Below are positions 1-7,842 of a stretch of 20,663 nucleotides of DNA, one piece after another; the stretch's first letter is position 1; the number at the start of each line of letters is the position of its first letter. Source of the DNA: a virus; the IMG/VR virus record IMGVR_UViG_3300042482_001670, positions 1 through 20,663 of that record. One strand, given 5' to 3'. The notes under the pieces are model-generated. The model had not been told where the DNA came from. It did no database searches and worked only from the letters and a program-made list of their open reading frames with translations. A program made the position numbers and the translations under genes.

Positions 1-62
1 GTCAAATCTTTGAAGAAATCGGATGTAGGTACTTCTTTGAATTTAAATTTCTGTGTGCTCAT
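1..62 (-). CDS. Unidentified protein, N-terminus only
   Basis: This is the first 20 codons of a minus-strand gene that runs off the left edge. The ATG is at 62-60 and the visible product begins MSTQKFKFKEVPTSDFFKDL. It follows the gene ending at 134 in the same direction, so it continues the baseplate/tail block. The 71-bp leader is AT-rich and carries a TATATTTG box (85-92) about 22 nt before the ATG. That box is a possible promoter, either of the phage TATATA type or like the Bacteroidota TAnnTTTG element. Too little protein is present to name a family. Confidence 0.55.
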   Translation of the reverse strand, partial: MSTQKFKFKEVPTSDFFKDL

Positions 63-133
63 AAGGAAACTGGTTTGAAGAGTTCAAATATACCCTTTAA
101 TGATGTTGGAAAAAAATTAAAAAGGAATTTTTT

Positions 134-1612
134 TTAAATAACATTTGAACCGGGCCTAAATGGCATATCATTGGCAATTCGAAGTGGTCCAGATAAAGAT
201 TTATAAATTCCTGCAAGAAGTCCTTTGATTTCTTTAATGTCTTTAGAACTTATTGTTTCGTCTTTTTTGGATTCCTTAGAATTTTCCATTGGTTTTTTTT
301 CAGCCGATTTATATTCAATTTCCCCCTTAGCCGGAATTGATTGGCTTTGCATTTGTGATATAGGTTCGTCGGATGTAGATGTTGTTTTTTTAAACCCAGG
401 CTTATTTAGAACAGGTGTTTCTTTTTTAACCTGTGAAGCTTTCATGTCAGAAGCCAATTTTTGCATTTCATTCGATAAAGATCCCATTGTTTGAATTTCA
501 TCTGGTGATACTTTTCCGCTTAAAGTTTGTTTGACACCCTGTTTGAAATTATCCACTTTTGAGCTTATTCCTTCCTTCAGTTTAGAACCAATGTCTTTAC
601 CTTTAGACTTCAGAGATTCTAAAAGTTTAGGCTTGGTTGGAGAAATAACAGAGGATTCTTTTTTTTCCTTTTCGTTTTTGCTTTCTCCCTCTTTTTTTCT
701 TTTCCCTTTCTTAGAGGGTTCTTCAATCGGATCTGTTTTGGACAAAAGCTGTACTTTATCCTGGAGTGCCTCAGTAGAAGCAATCCTTTTTGCAACTTCT
801 TCTTTTGTTATTTCTTTCCGATAATTTTTTATAAAATTATCGAGATCCTCCTGAAGATCTTCCGGGTATTTCGCATAGTAATCCGGGTCTCCATCTAAAA
901 GACTTTTTCTTTTTTTCTCAATCGCGGATTTTGGGACTTCGACACCAAATGAATTCTTTACAGATTCTGCAAGTTTTGGCGTTCCTGTAACTATTTCAGA
1001 AGCTCCGGAGGTTTGGTTTAGTGATCGGGTTTCCAATGCTGCCTGACGTTCCTTGCTCTTTTTCATGCCTTCCAATTCCATTTGAAATATTCCTTCATCA
1101 TTGGAAATGACTTTTTGATTTTTCTTAAGTTGAACTAGTTCCGGTCCTTTTTCACCGACGAGCGCTACCCCTTCTTTTTTCACATCTCCGCCCTCTGCAA
1201 ATTTTGGAATTTTTGAGAATATAGACTTTGCAATTGACTCTAAAGTTTGGCCAGCTGGTTTTTCCGTGGTATTTTCTTTAGTTTCTTTCGTTTTGAACGA
1301 ATTTTTAGCGATTCCGCTAAGGTCTCCAGTAATTTGTTTTGTAAGATTTTGGGTTAGACCTTTAGTGTTTTCTAATATCTCTTTGGCAAAAGATTGGGTT
1401 AGATTTTTGAAAAATTTCTCATTTTGAACTGACTGTGTTTCTTGAGGTGTGTCTGCTGGAGTTGGTTTTTTATCTTTCTCTCCTGTTATCTTTTTAAGTT
1501 GCTCTGTATTTTCGGCAGTTTTCTTGTTTTGCTCTCTGAGCTCTCGTACAAGTAAATCCATGTTGGTAGACAACATGGAAAGTTCTTTAAGTACTTGAGA
1601 TTCTTGAGACAT
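134..1612 (-). CDS. Hydrophilic tail protein with tape-measure-type motif
   Basis: A 492-residue, very Lys/Glu/Ser-rich protein with no membrane segment. Residues 5-45 look like a short coiled coil. Residues 138-160 contain FAEGGDV followed by GVALVGEKGPELVQL, a signature common in the C-terminal parts of phage tape-measure proteins. Residues around 290-320 form a highly charged Lys/Glu stretch, and the C-terminus is a short hydrophobic-amphipathic tail. It lies just downstream of gp26/gp51-like baseplate genes; in T4 the hub and tape-measure genes (27-28-29) follow gene 51, so a hub or tape-measure-related role fits. At 492 residues it is shorter than T4 gp29, and the usual hydrophobic tape-measure segments are absent, so the function is tentative. 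The ATG is at 1612; a TATATA box ends only 4 nt upstream, so a later ATG (Met13 or Met18) cannot be excluded. Confidence 0.5.
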   Translation of the reverse strand: MSQESQVLKELSMLSTNMDLLVRELREQNKKTAENTEQLKKITGEKDKKPTPADTPQETQSVQNEKFFKNLTQSFAKEILENTKGLTQNLTKQITGDLSGIAKNSFKTKETKENTTEKPAGQTLESIAKSIFSKIPKFAEGGDVKKEGVALVGEKGPELVQLKKNQKVISNDEGIFQMELEGMKKSKERQAALETRSLNQTSGASEIVTGTPKLAESVKNSFGVEVPKSAIEKKRKSLLDGDPDYYAKYPEDLQEDLDNFIKNYRKEITKEEVAKRIASTEALQDKVQLLSKTDPIEEPSKKGKRKKEGESKNEKEKKESSVISPTKPKLLESLKSKGKDIGSKLKEGISSKVDNFKQGVKQTLSGKVSPDEIQTMGSLSNEMQKLASDMKASQVKKETPVLNKPGFKKTTSTSDEPISQMQSQSIPAKGEIEYKSAEKKPMENSKESKKDETISSKDIKEIKGLLAGIYKSLSGPLRIANDMPFRPGSNVI

Positions 1613-1616
1613 CCTT

Positions 1617-1624
1617 TATATATT
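1617..1624 (-). promoter_or_regulatory. TATATA box before the 492-residue gene
   Basis: On the minus strand this reads AATATATA within GAATATATAAAGGATG. It is a one-base variant of the GATATATA octamer repeated in other leaders of the window. It ends only 4 nt before the ATG at 1612. If it acts as a late promoter, transcription would start at or just inside the assigned start codon. Confidence 0.35.
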
Positions 1625-1644
1625 CTAATTTAATTGGCCAGAAA

Positions 1645-1905
1645 TTATTTCGAGAAATTAAAGACTTCTGATTGGCCTGACTCTTCCTGATTTTCTTTAT
1701 TTTGTTTTTCTACCACCTTGTTGAGCTTATCTAGCCAAATTTGGTACTCGTAATATGGAATTTTTTCTATCCACTCAGGATCTAATTTGTGTTCGTTCCA
1801 AAGACGGAATTTCAAATCAAAGTAGTTCTCCAAAGATATCTGAAATAAGGAAAAGAGATCTGATCCCGTCGGGAAAGGAAATTGGTGCGGTGACCTCCTG
1901 AGCAC
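1645..1905 (-). CDS. gp51-like baseplate hub assembly protein (start uncertain)
   Basis: A short open frame following the gp26-like gene, in the position of T4 gene 51 after gene 26. The part from about codon 25 onward (ENYFDLKFRLWNEHKLDPEW, then a PYYEYQIWLDKLN stretch) looks like real small helical protein sequence and resembles the short hub-assembly proteins next to gp26 in T4-like phages. The C-terminus is Glu/Gln/Asn-rich. The start is a problem: the frame has no ATG. The span given uses a GTG at 1905, which overlaps the upstream gene by 89 bp and translates there into sequence that looks like a frame shadow. A TTG at 1833 would leave a 17-bp overlap and begin just before ENYFDLK. Translation by frameshift from the upstream gene is the other possibility. 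Confidence 0.5.
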   Translation of the reverse strand: MLRRSPHQFPFPTGSDLFSLFQISLENYFDLKFRLWNEHKLDPEWIEKIPYYEYQIWLDKLNKVVEKQNKENQEESGQSEVFNFSK

Positions 1906-2911
1906 CGCATTTAGAACAAGGTAAATTAACCTCCAATTTTGTTCCTATCTTCAACAAGTCTGTTACCTGAAATAAAATAGAAAATTCCTCCTTGGACCAG
2001 TTGTTTGACGTTTCTTCAAGCTCAGCCAATTTATTTTCATTCAAACTCCTCCAATCTTCGTATAGATGCGGAGCTATTTTAATAAAACTTTCATCAACAT
2101 CCTTTCCTTGCCTAATTCTATTTCGAACATAAGTAGAAATTGCATCGATTACTCCAATAGATGGAACCGTCAATTTTACAGTTCGAGATAACTTTGTGAT
2201 ATTTAAAACGAATTTTCGCTCGGATTTAGAATAGTAGGACATTAATTTCTCATCAATGACGTATTTGGACAAAACCCCAGTTCTTAACTCAATACCATTT
2301 TGGAATGGACAATCCCCAGTTTGGCATGTAGTTTTAGGTTTGAGAATAATCATATTTTCACCTCTGACGAATGTCAAATCCCTTATGGTCATGATAATAA
2401 AAAACCGATCCTCCTGTTTGATTTCTTTGTAGGATACAACTCCATGCTGTGGAAACTTTATCACACAACATCTTTCTAAAATCAAATTTAATTTGGCATC
2501 TATGTCCAACATATCTGTTTCGTCGATGGTGGAAAAGTGTCTAATTTCTTTTACCTCTGCGGGTCGTATAGCAATTTGAACACCATCAGGGTAAAACAAG
2601 CCACCGGAAGGAAGAAGTGAAGGCGGTAAATTTTTCCACCCCAAGTCAGAGGGGCCAAAATCTTTTGGTTGAGAATTTTCAAAGCTTGTTGTAGGGGCAG
2701 GCTCGGATTTAATTTGTTGAGCCAGTCTTGTCTCTGATAAAACCGGTGTTTTTTCTTGTGCCTGTTGGAATAAAGCATTGGCTTCTTTCTCAGCCCTCAC
2801 CTCTAAAGGATTTATTGGGTTTAGTACGGATATGTCATCATCAAAAGAAATCCCACCAAGTTTTTCTTTTTCTTGTAAAATTTTTTCGGGTGATAAATTT
2901 TTTGGGTCCAT
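1817..2911 (-). CDS. gp26-like baseplate protein
   Basis: A 364-residue protein. Residues 1-90 are polar and probably disordered. From about 95 comes the segment LPPSLLPSGGLFYPDGVQIA then IRPAEVKEIRHFS, matching the opening of the T4 baseplate hub family (gp26, T4_baseplate). The rest is helical. Two cysteine pairs, C196/C201 and C332/C335 (CSKCGA), could form a small zinc-binding knob. The protein ends in ISDIFGELL. T4 gp26 is about 208 residues, so this version has an N-terminal extension. It sits between the tube genes and the gp51-like gene, consistent with baseplate assembly. The 66-bp upstream gap carries a TATATA box at 2947-2954 and a small hairpin. The family call rests on motif and order; the exact hub role is inferred. 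Confidence 0.7.
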   Translation of the reverse strand: MDPKNLSPEKILQEKEKLGGISFDDDISVLNPINPLEVRAEKEANALFQQAQEKTPVLSETRLAQQIKSEPAPTTSFENSQPKDFGPSDLGWKNLPPSLLPSGGLFYPDGVQIAIRPAEVKEIRHFSTIDETDMLDIDAKLNLILERCCVIKFPQHGVVSYKEIKQEDRFFIIMTIRDLTFVRGENMIILKPKTTCQTGDCPFQNGIELRTGVLSKYVIDEKLMSYYSKSERKFVLNITKLSRTVKLTVPSIGVIDAISTYVRNRIRQGKDVDESFIKIAPHLYEDWRSLNENKLAELEETSNNWSKEEFSILFQVTDLLKIGTKLEVNLPCSKCGAQEVTAPISFPDGIRSLFLISDIFGELL

Positions 2912-2927
2912 ATAAATTAAATTAGGT

Positions 2928-2941
2928 CACATATAAATGTG
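2928..2941 (-). other. Small leader hairpin
   Basis: A perfect 5-bp inverted repeat, CACAT and ATGTG, with a 4-nt loop, lies between the TATATA box and the ATG of the gp26-like gene. It is too weak and lacks a T-run, so it is not an obvious terminator. It might influence translation of the leader. Confidence 0.25.
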
Positions 2942-2946
2942 TTCCT

Positions 2947-2954
2947 TATATATG
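2947..2954 (-). promoter_or_regulatory. TATATA box before gp26-like gene
   Basis: The minus strand reads CATATATAAGG, a one-base variant of GATATATA, 35 nt upstream of the ATG at 2911 and within the 66-bp gap after the second tube gene. It is a candidate late promoter for the baseplate genes, with spacing that gives a normal leader. Confidence 0.4.
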
Positions 2955-2977
2955 TATGACAGAAAAAAAAGTAAAAA

Positions 2978-3559
2978 TTATAGGAATTGATCCTGCCAGT
3001 AATCAGATTTCCACGTGGTATCAAGTATGTAAAGGGCATCCCCTGAATCATAACTCAATGCCATAGTTGTTAGTGGTTCAACCAAAAAACAATTGTTCAA
3101 AGTTAATCTTCTGAATACATCTCCTTGTTTGTTGAAAATTGAAACAACAATTTGACCAGTATAGTCTCTCTTTAATCCCATGGCACCGGTTAAAGGATTG
3201 TAAATCAAATCTGACCATTGTCTCATAATTTTAAATATGGTCATGGAATTGTTTTCGTTCAAATTCACCTCGAAAGCAATTGAAAATTGAACGTCTGAAG
3301 TGGAAGGTTCGCCGCCTGCATATCTTCTTTCTGCAAATTTATAATACTGAGTTACTGGAGCTGCAGGTTGGATGTCAACTGCCAGAGATCCAGTTACGCT
3401 TTTGACCTGTTGTGTCATAATAGATTCTCCATTGAACCTGACATTACCCAGAGTCACTCCTGCAGGAGGGGTAACCAGAACTTCGAATTGATTAAGGAAA
3501 ACAGGCTCGAAATTATTTCGAGCTGCTAGAGAATTATTAAAATGAGGTAAACCTGCCAT
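2978..3559 (-). CDS. Tail tube protein, second paralogue (gp19 family)
   Basis: A 193-residue protein of the T4 gp19 tail tube family, which polymerises into the inner tube through which DNA passes. It shares long conserved blocks with the preceding tube gene: the MAGLPH start, FEP(V)FLNQFEV, RRYAGGEPS, NLNENNSM, RQWSDLIYNPLTGAMGLKRD, DYTG, SIFNKQGDVFRRL and the C-terminal aromatic run with SDYWQDQF. It is 9 residues longer, mainly in the N-terminal loop around residues 35-55. The gap to the first tube gene is only 16 bp and contains no TATATA box, so the two are probably co-transcribed. The second copy could be a minor or tube-initiating subunit; that is inference. Confidence 0.85.
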   Translation of the reverse strand: MAGLPHFNNSLAARNNFEPVFLNQFEVLVTPPAGVTLGNVRFNGESIMTQQVKSVTGSLAVDIQPAAPVTQYYKFAERRYAGGEPSTSDVQFSIAFEVNLNENNSMTIFKIMRQWSDLIYNPLTGAMGLKRDYTGQIVVSIFNKQGDVFRRLTLNNCFLVEPLTTMALSYDSGDALYILDTTWKSDYWQDQFL

Positions 3560-3575
3560 CTAGTTTTTTTAATTT

Positions 3576-4130
3576 TTAGGTGAAAAGATCATCCCAATAA
3601 TCAACCGCCCATGTCATGGTGATTTCATACAGGGTAGTTCCGTTGATATAATCTAACTCCATCGGGTCAATAGCTTTCATAGGAAAACAGTCGCGACACG
3701 TAATTCTCCTGAAAACGTCTCCGTTTTTATTGAAAATAGAAATAATGATCGTGCCAGTATAATCCGTTTTAATTCCCATAGCTCCAGTCAATGGATTGTA
3801 AATTAAATCAGTCCATTGTCTAAGAGTTTTAAACGTGTACATAGAATTGTCGTCATTTAAATTCACAGTAAATTTCACGCTCAAATCCAAACTTGTTTTA
3901 TCTGGCTTACCACCCGCATAGTTTCTTTTGGAAAACTTGTATTTCTGAAACACAAAAGATGGATTTTTATCAACGTCCATGCCGTTGACGTTTACGACCT
4001 GTTGTAACAAAATTTGACCACCCAGAACAGCTGCTGGGGGAATCACAGTTACCTCAAATTGGTTGAGATAAACTGGCTCGTATTTGTTGATCGAATACAA
4101 TGAATTTTGGTAGTGTGGTAAACCGGCCAT
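3576..4130 (-). CDS. Tail tube protein, first paralogue (gp19 family)
   Basis: A 184-residue gp19-family tail tube protein directly after the sheath gene, exactly as gene 19 follows gene 18 in T4. The conserved core contains LNQFEVTVIPP, RNYAGGKP, NLNDDNSM, RQWTDLIYNPLTGAMGIKTD, DYTGTIIISIFNKNGDVFRR and the C-terminal TWAVDYWDDLF. The length is close to that of T4 gp19. Its position next to the sheath suggests it is the major tube subunit. The AT-rich leader contains GATAAATA (4149-4156), close to the T4 late promoter box, 18 nt before the ATG. Confidence 0.88.
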   Translation of the reverse strand: MAGLPHYQNSLYSINKYEPVYLNQFEVTVIPPAAVLGGQILLQQVVNVNGMDVDKNPSFVFQKYKFSKRNYAGGKPDKTSLDLSVKFTVNLNDDNSMYTFKTLRQWTDLIYNPLTGAMGIKTDYTGTIIISIFNKNGDVFRRITCRDCFPMKAIDPMELDYINGTTLYEITMTWAVDYWDDLFT

Positions 4131-4148
4131 TAATTGTTTTTCTTTTTT

Positions 4149-4156
4149 TATTTATC
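4149..4156 (-). promoter_or_regulatory. T4-late-like box GATAAATA before first tube gene
   Basis: The minus strand reads GAGATAAATAAAA, seven of eight bases matching the T4 late promoter TATAAATA, 18 nt upstream of the tube ATG and in the 52-bp gap after the sheath gene. It may give extra transcription of the abundant tube protein. Confidence 0.45.
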
Positions 4157-4182
4157 TCATCTTTTGAAATTCACACAATATG

Positions 4183-7100
4183 TTATACAAAGTTGATGAA
4201 ACCACCGGATGCAATTCCACCGGTTCGAGTTACTGTGATTCTGTTGATGAATTTCTGGATTCCTCGAGCTGGCTCAATAATCACATCAATAATACCCATG
4301 TTCATGTCGATAACAGAAGGAGGATTATTAGATGCATCCATGATTACCTGGTAAGCATAAATACCACCCCCGGCTCGAACCCCGTCCAAATAGGTATCAA
4401 CCAAAGTTTTAATTTCAAGACGGATTGAATCCTCGTTGAAATCGAACAGATAGTTGGATAGAATTTCTTCAACGTCGTTCTCAAGACTAATTAACAAATC
4501 TCTGACGTGGAGTAAACCAAAGGCAGAACTAACAGTTTGATACGCTGTTTGATTACCGAAAATAACGACTCCGAAACCTCTTTTCTTTATGATCGGATTC
4601 AATCCGAAAGGTTCCAACCATCCACGATCTTCATCTGTAAAGTCATATTCTACTCCTACAATGTTACCTCCAGAGATCGTACCTCTTTTTTGACCTGCGA
4701 TAATGTTGTAAGGTTCTCCATTTGCGAATTTTCTTACAAAATTGTTGGAGACATAAGCAGCTGGTGGAACATTTGTGTTTCTATTATTTTCTCTGATGGT
4801 TATATATGGTGTGAAATAACCAGCAAATGAAGCCCCTAGATCTTGGGTTGGAAGACTAAATGTATAAGAAGGGTTCAGAGATAGGTTTCCACCTTCAGCA
4901 ATATATTGAGCTTCTAGTGGAGGAAATGGATCTACTGCTGTTGGAGCGTTAGTAAATCTTGGGTCTGTGCTAGCTCTAAACTGTGCCATAGAAGGAGCAT
5001 TAATGAATGCCAAAGCCTTTTGCCTCATCATAGCCAACTTAGAAAGTTGGTACTTCGAATTCGGTTGAATTGTTCCACTGAAAGTATCTACGATATAACG
5101 GAAGGAAATAACGTCTTTGGTTGCCAAAGTTGCAGCCAGATTTGTATCATAAAGAACGTTCAAAATCTCATCAACTCTCGCATCAGTTCCATTAGGTCTT
5201 TGAGCATCCCTCATGGTGTAACCACTCAAATAAATGAAATCGAAAGATCTAGTAAATTGGGGTATTGACTTGAACTTCTGAACCTGTACTGGAGATCCAG
5301 AATAAAATAAGATGGGTCTAGCACAGACAACTCTAACAACTCCTGAAGTAGTGGTTTGTGCTACGGCGGTTACTTTAGTCAACCTCGATTGTCTGTTAGC
5401 TCCTACCGTTTCACACAATTCTAAGTCAGTAGAAACCAAATAGTCTCCAACTGAAATTATTTTATTGTTAATCTGATCCGGAACGAACGTAAAGCTTGTA
5501 GTATCTATTTTGGTTAATACATCTAGGAATTGATTGATAGATGCTACACTTGATACTATGTCGGTTTGAGAAGAACCAACAGTAAATCCAATATTATCTG
5601 AAGCATATACAGTTCCAAAATTGGGGTAATTAACAAGATTGTCTGGACTCTGTCTGGCAATATTATTGAAAGATCTAACATAAGAGACATTGAATTGATC
5701 TCTGTCAACTGTTGTTTGAGTATCTAGATAAAGGATGTTCGTTCCTGCTGCGTCTAGCCAAACAGTATCACCATCTTCGATCTGATCTGCTTGTGAACCT
5801 GTTGGGCCTCCTATTTCAGAGTACAAAATGTTTTGATACAATCTAGTTGAGATTTGTCCGGTTAAAGCGTTTGAAGCTGTACCTCCTGTGATAGAAGCAA
5901 CATTTACGATGTCAAGATAATCAGATGCACCAAACTGTTGATAAAATTCAGAAACTATTCCAGAGGTTGTTCCCATTGTAAAGGAAGTAGGACTCACCTG
6001 AATTCCTTGAGAAGCATAAACTGGAGTATCCAGTGGATGTGTGAAAGTTATGGTTAAATTACCTGCAATTTCCCTGACACCTGTTATTTTAAGTTTGACC
6101 AAGTCCCCGGTTGTAAATTGATTAATAACATTTCCGGTAGCTCCTGCAGGAATTGTAACTGTGCCAAGAATAAACGGAGTGTATGAAGGAGTGGGGGTAA
6201 CAAAATCTTTCAATCTTAATTTTTCTGCTGAGGTTAAAGAAGGTTCAGTTAAGATATCTGCAGAAGCTGCCGCTCCCGTTCCCCCACCCCCCGAGAAGGT
6301 TACAGTCGGAGCGGATGTATAGCCAGATCCACTAGCTGTTAAAGTAATGCTAGATACCTCGTTCCCTGATATGATCGCAATGGCAGCAGCCCCCGTTCCT
6401 ACTCCCGAGAAAGAGATCGTTGGTGCACTTGTGTAACCAGTGCCGCCGTTAGTAATATAAACATTTACAACTGCACCACCAGTAACACCGGAATTGGTAC
6501 GAAGATAATGAAGACCACCAAATGTTAAACTTGGGTCGTAAGGTTCTAGAGAGGATGCTGGTACTCCAGCAGTAGGTCCAGTTGGTCCACCTAGGTTAAA
6601 TAATGTTCCAACGTTCAATGGAATGTAGGCAACACCTGCTGTTCCTCCAGTAACTCCTCCACCAGTTATTCCGATTGAATTTTGGGTGTAAAGATAATCT
6701 TGAATCAACTGTTGGTCATAACTCAAAAAATTCAAGGTAGGATCCTGAAGGTCTCTATCTCCAGTGAGTTCGTCAATCAAGAAGTTACCAACCAAATCTA
6801 CTTTGAACCTATTTTGACAAAGGTACTCCAAACCCTCGGCATCAACGGCACAAAATAGTCCAGTAGAAGGGGTGTTGTTATTAACTAGTGTTTGGATGAA
6901 TTGATTGTTACCATTAAGATCTACAAAATCAACAATCAGACATCCTGTTACCTGGGTAATAATGTTGACATTTTGTTGACTAAGAAAATTGTTGATTTGA
7001 CTTTTTATAAAACCATTGGGTGTAAAAAAGGCAGACCATTCTGGATCTTCAGACAAGGCCTGATAATTTGTCCAATCCCCAGAGACAGCTATAACATCAA

Positions 7101-7746
7101 TAAACCAATCGGAAATATAATCATAAGGATGTACGTAACTAGGTACATTGTTTGCTCCATACCAATCGATGGCAAAAATGTCATATCCTTGGAGGGGAGG
7201 AGTAGCATCCGTAGATTTTCTAACAATAACAGACATAGACTGTTGTCCAAGATTCACTAAATTGAAAATTCTACCTTGGTCTACAACCGACATAGTAGCA
7301 AGAAAATAATCAACGTCTGCAAACCAGAATCTTTCTTTGTTGTAAAAAGAGGAGTACAAACGAGAAGTTAAAACCCCATTAGGCTCATCAGTAGCAACTG
7401 AAAAACCGAAATAGTCTACTTTGTCTGCAGTTGATGAAGTTTCATCGTTATTTAATCTCAGCAAATTCAAAGCAAAAACCGGTCCCGTAGAAAGACAAGT
7501 TAAAATCGATCTCTGAAAAAAGCAACCTTGTGATTCTAGGTTTTTATCAATGTCCCCGAAGATTGCAATTGCCGTGGTGACATCTGGTATATAAACCGGA
7601 GCATTAAAGGGGCCTTTATTCGAAAACCCAACAACCAAACGAATTGTTTGTGAGGTTAGGATGATGTTTTCAGAAGCATTAAATTCCAACGTATAAACGC
7701 CAGAAGCTTTGAATTGTGATAAATCGAGTTTGATTTTCTTAGCCAT
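4183..7746 (-). CDS. Tail sheath protein, enlarged (gp18 family)
   Basis: The contractile tail sheath subunit, 1187 residues against about 659 for T4 gp18. The N-terminal part (about 20-350) resembles sheath domain I, with RLVVGFSNKGPFNAPVYIPD and FGDID near residue 40-66. The C-terminal part (about 830-1187) carries the conserved sheath region: GYTMRDAQRPNG, a run of helices, FGVVIFGNQTAY, then ISLENDVEEIL, GGGIYAYQVIMD and the final DVIIEPARGIQKFINRI with a TGG end. Between them are several hundred extra residues, Gly/Thr/Ser-rich and beta-like, probably displayed on the outside of the sheath. They include two GYTSAPT repeats (residues 425-497). It lies between the large terminase and the tube genes, as in T4. 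The 96-bp leader holds two GATATATA boxes. Confidence 0.9.
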   Translation of the reverse strand: MAKKIKLDLSQFKASGVYTLEFNASENIILTSQTIRLVVGFSNKGPFNAPVYIPDVTTAIAIFGDIDKNLESQGCFFQRSILTCLSTGPVFALNLLRLNNDETSSTADKVDYFGFSVATDEPNGVLTSRLYSSFYNKERFWFADVDYFLATMSVVDQGRIFNLVNLGQQSMSVIVRKSTDATPPLQGYDIFAIDWYGANNVPSYVHPYDYISDWFIDVIAVSGDWTNYQALSEDPEWSAFFTPNGFIKSQINNFLSQQNVNIITQVTGCLIVDFVDLNGNNQFIQTLVNNNTPSTGLFCAVDAEGLEYLCQNRFKVDLVGNFLIDELTGDRDLQDPTLNFLSYDQQLIQDYLYTQNSIGITGGGVTGGTAGVAYIPLNVGTLFNLGGPTGPTAGVPASSLEPYDPSLTFGGLHYLRTNSGVTGGAVVNVYITNGGTGYTSAPTISFSGVGTGAAAIAIISGNEVSSITLTASGSGYTSAPTVTFSGGGGTGAAASADILTEPSLTSAEKLRLKDFVTPTPSYTPFILGTVTIPAGATGNVINQFTTGDLVKLKITGVREIAGNLTITFTHPLDTPVYASQGIQVSPTSFTMGTTSGIVSEFYQQFGASDYLDIVNVASITGGTASNALTGQISTRLYQNILYSEIGGPTGSQADQIEDGDTVWLDAAGTNILYLDTQTTVDRDQFNVSYVRSFNNIARQSPDNLVNYPNFGTVYASDNIGFTVGSSQTDIVSSVASINQFLDVLTKIDTTSFTFVPDQINNKIISVGDYLVSTDLELCETVGANRQSRLTKVTAVAQTTTSGVVRVVCARPILFYSGSPVQVQKFKSIPQFTRSFDFIYLSGYTMRDAQRPNGTDARVDEILNVLYDTNLAATLATKDVISFRYIVDTFSGTIQPNSKYQLSKLAMMRQKALAFINAPSMAQFRASTDPRFTNAPTAVDPFPPLEAQYIAEGGNLSLNPSYTFSLPTQDLGASFAGYFTPYITIRENNRNTNVPPAAYVSNNFVRKFANGEPYNIIAGQKRGTISGGNIVGVEYDFTDEDRGWLEPFGLNPIIKKRGFGVVIFGNQTAYQTVSSAFGLLHVRDLLISLENDVEEILSNYLFDFNEDSIRLEIKTLVDTYLDGVRAGGGIYAYQVIMDASNNPPSVIDMNMGIIDVIIEPARGIQKFINRITVTRTGGIASGGFINFV
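6247..6474 (-). repeat. Two GYTSAPT/GTGAAA protein repeats in the sheath insertion
   Basis: Two adjacent repeats of about 35 residues occur at residues 425-461 and 463-497 of the sheath protein. Each has the pattern GGTGYTSAPTISFSG then GTGAAA, the second reading GSGYTSAPTVTFSGG. The DNA here is visibly more GC-rich than the flanking coding sequence (runs of C and G around 6280-6300 and 6390-6410). Such Gly-rich beta repeats are a recurrent add-on in structural proteins of environmental phages and are probably surface exposed. Confidence 0.7.
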
Positions 7747-7774
7747 TATCGTTTTGAAGATATTTTTTCCCTAG

Positions 7775-7782
7775 TATATATC
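7775..7782 (-). promoter_or_regulatory. GATATATA box proximal to the sheath gene
   Basis: An exact GATATATA on the minus strand, 28 nt upstream of the sheath ATG, within TTTTGATATATACTAGGG. It is a candidate late promoter and the nearer of two identical octamers in the terminase-sheath gap. No conserved -35-like element is visible. Confidence 0.5.
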
Positions 7783-7825
7783 AAAATGGATTACCACAAA
7801 TGTGGATATTACTAGAGTTCTAAAT

Positions 7826-7833
7826 TATATATC
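7826..7833 (-). promoter_or_regulatory. GATATATA box distal to the sheath gene
   Basis: A second exact minus-strand GATATATA, within TTAGAGATATATAATTT, 10 nt downstream of the large terminase stop. With the box at 7775-7782 it gives the sheath gene a possible tandem late promoter. A weak inverted repeat (CCAC/GTGG, 7794-7805) lies between the two. Confidence 0.45.
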
Positions 7834-7842
7834 TCTAACGTG

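Noticed and set aside
225-824. Plus-strand open frames opposite the 492-residue gene
   Set aside because: They arise because the Lys/Glu-rich minus-strand gene reads as Phe/Ser/Leu on the other strand. No leader or protein pattern supports them.
2551-2778. Minus-strand 75-codon frame inside the gp26-like gene
   Set aside because: It overlaps the polar N-terminal part and the conserved LPP...FYPDG segment of the better-supported frame, and its own sequence has no recognisable pattern.
6892-7260. 122-codon plus-strand open frame opposite the sheath gene
   Set aside because: It lies entirely antisense to well-conserved sheath codons and its translation has no domain-like pattern; it is a shadow frame. 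The same applies to the other plus-strand frames opposite minus-strand genes.
7794-7805. Inverted repeat CCAC/GTGG in the terminase-sheath gap as a terminator
   Set aside because: The stem is only 4-5 bp and no T-run follows on the minus strand, so it is too weak to call an intrinsic terminator.
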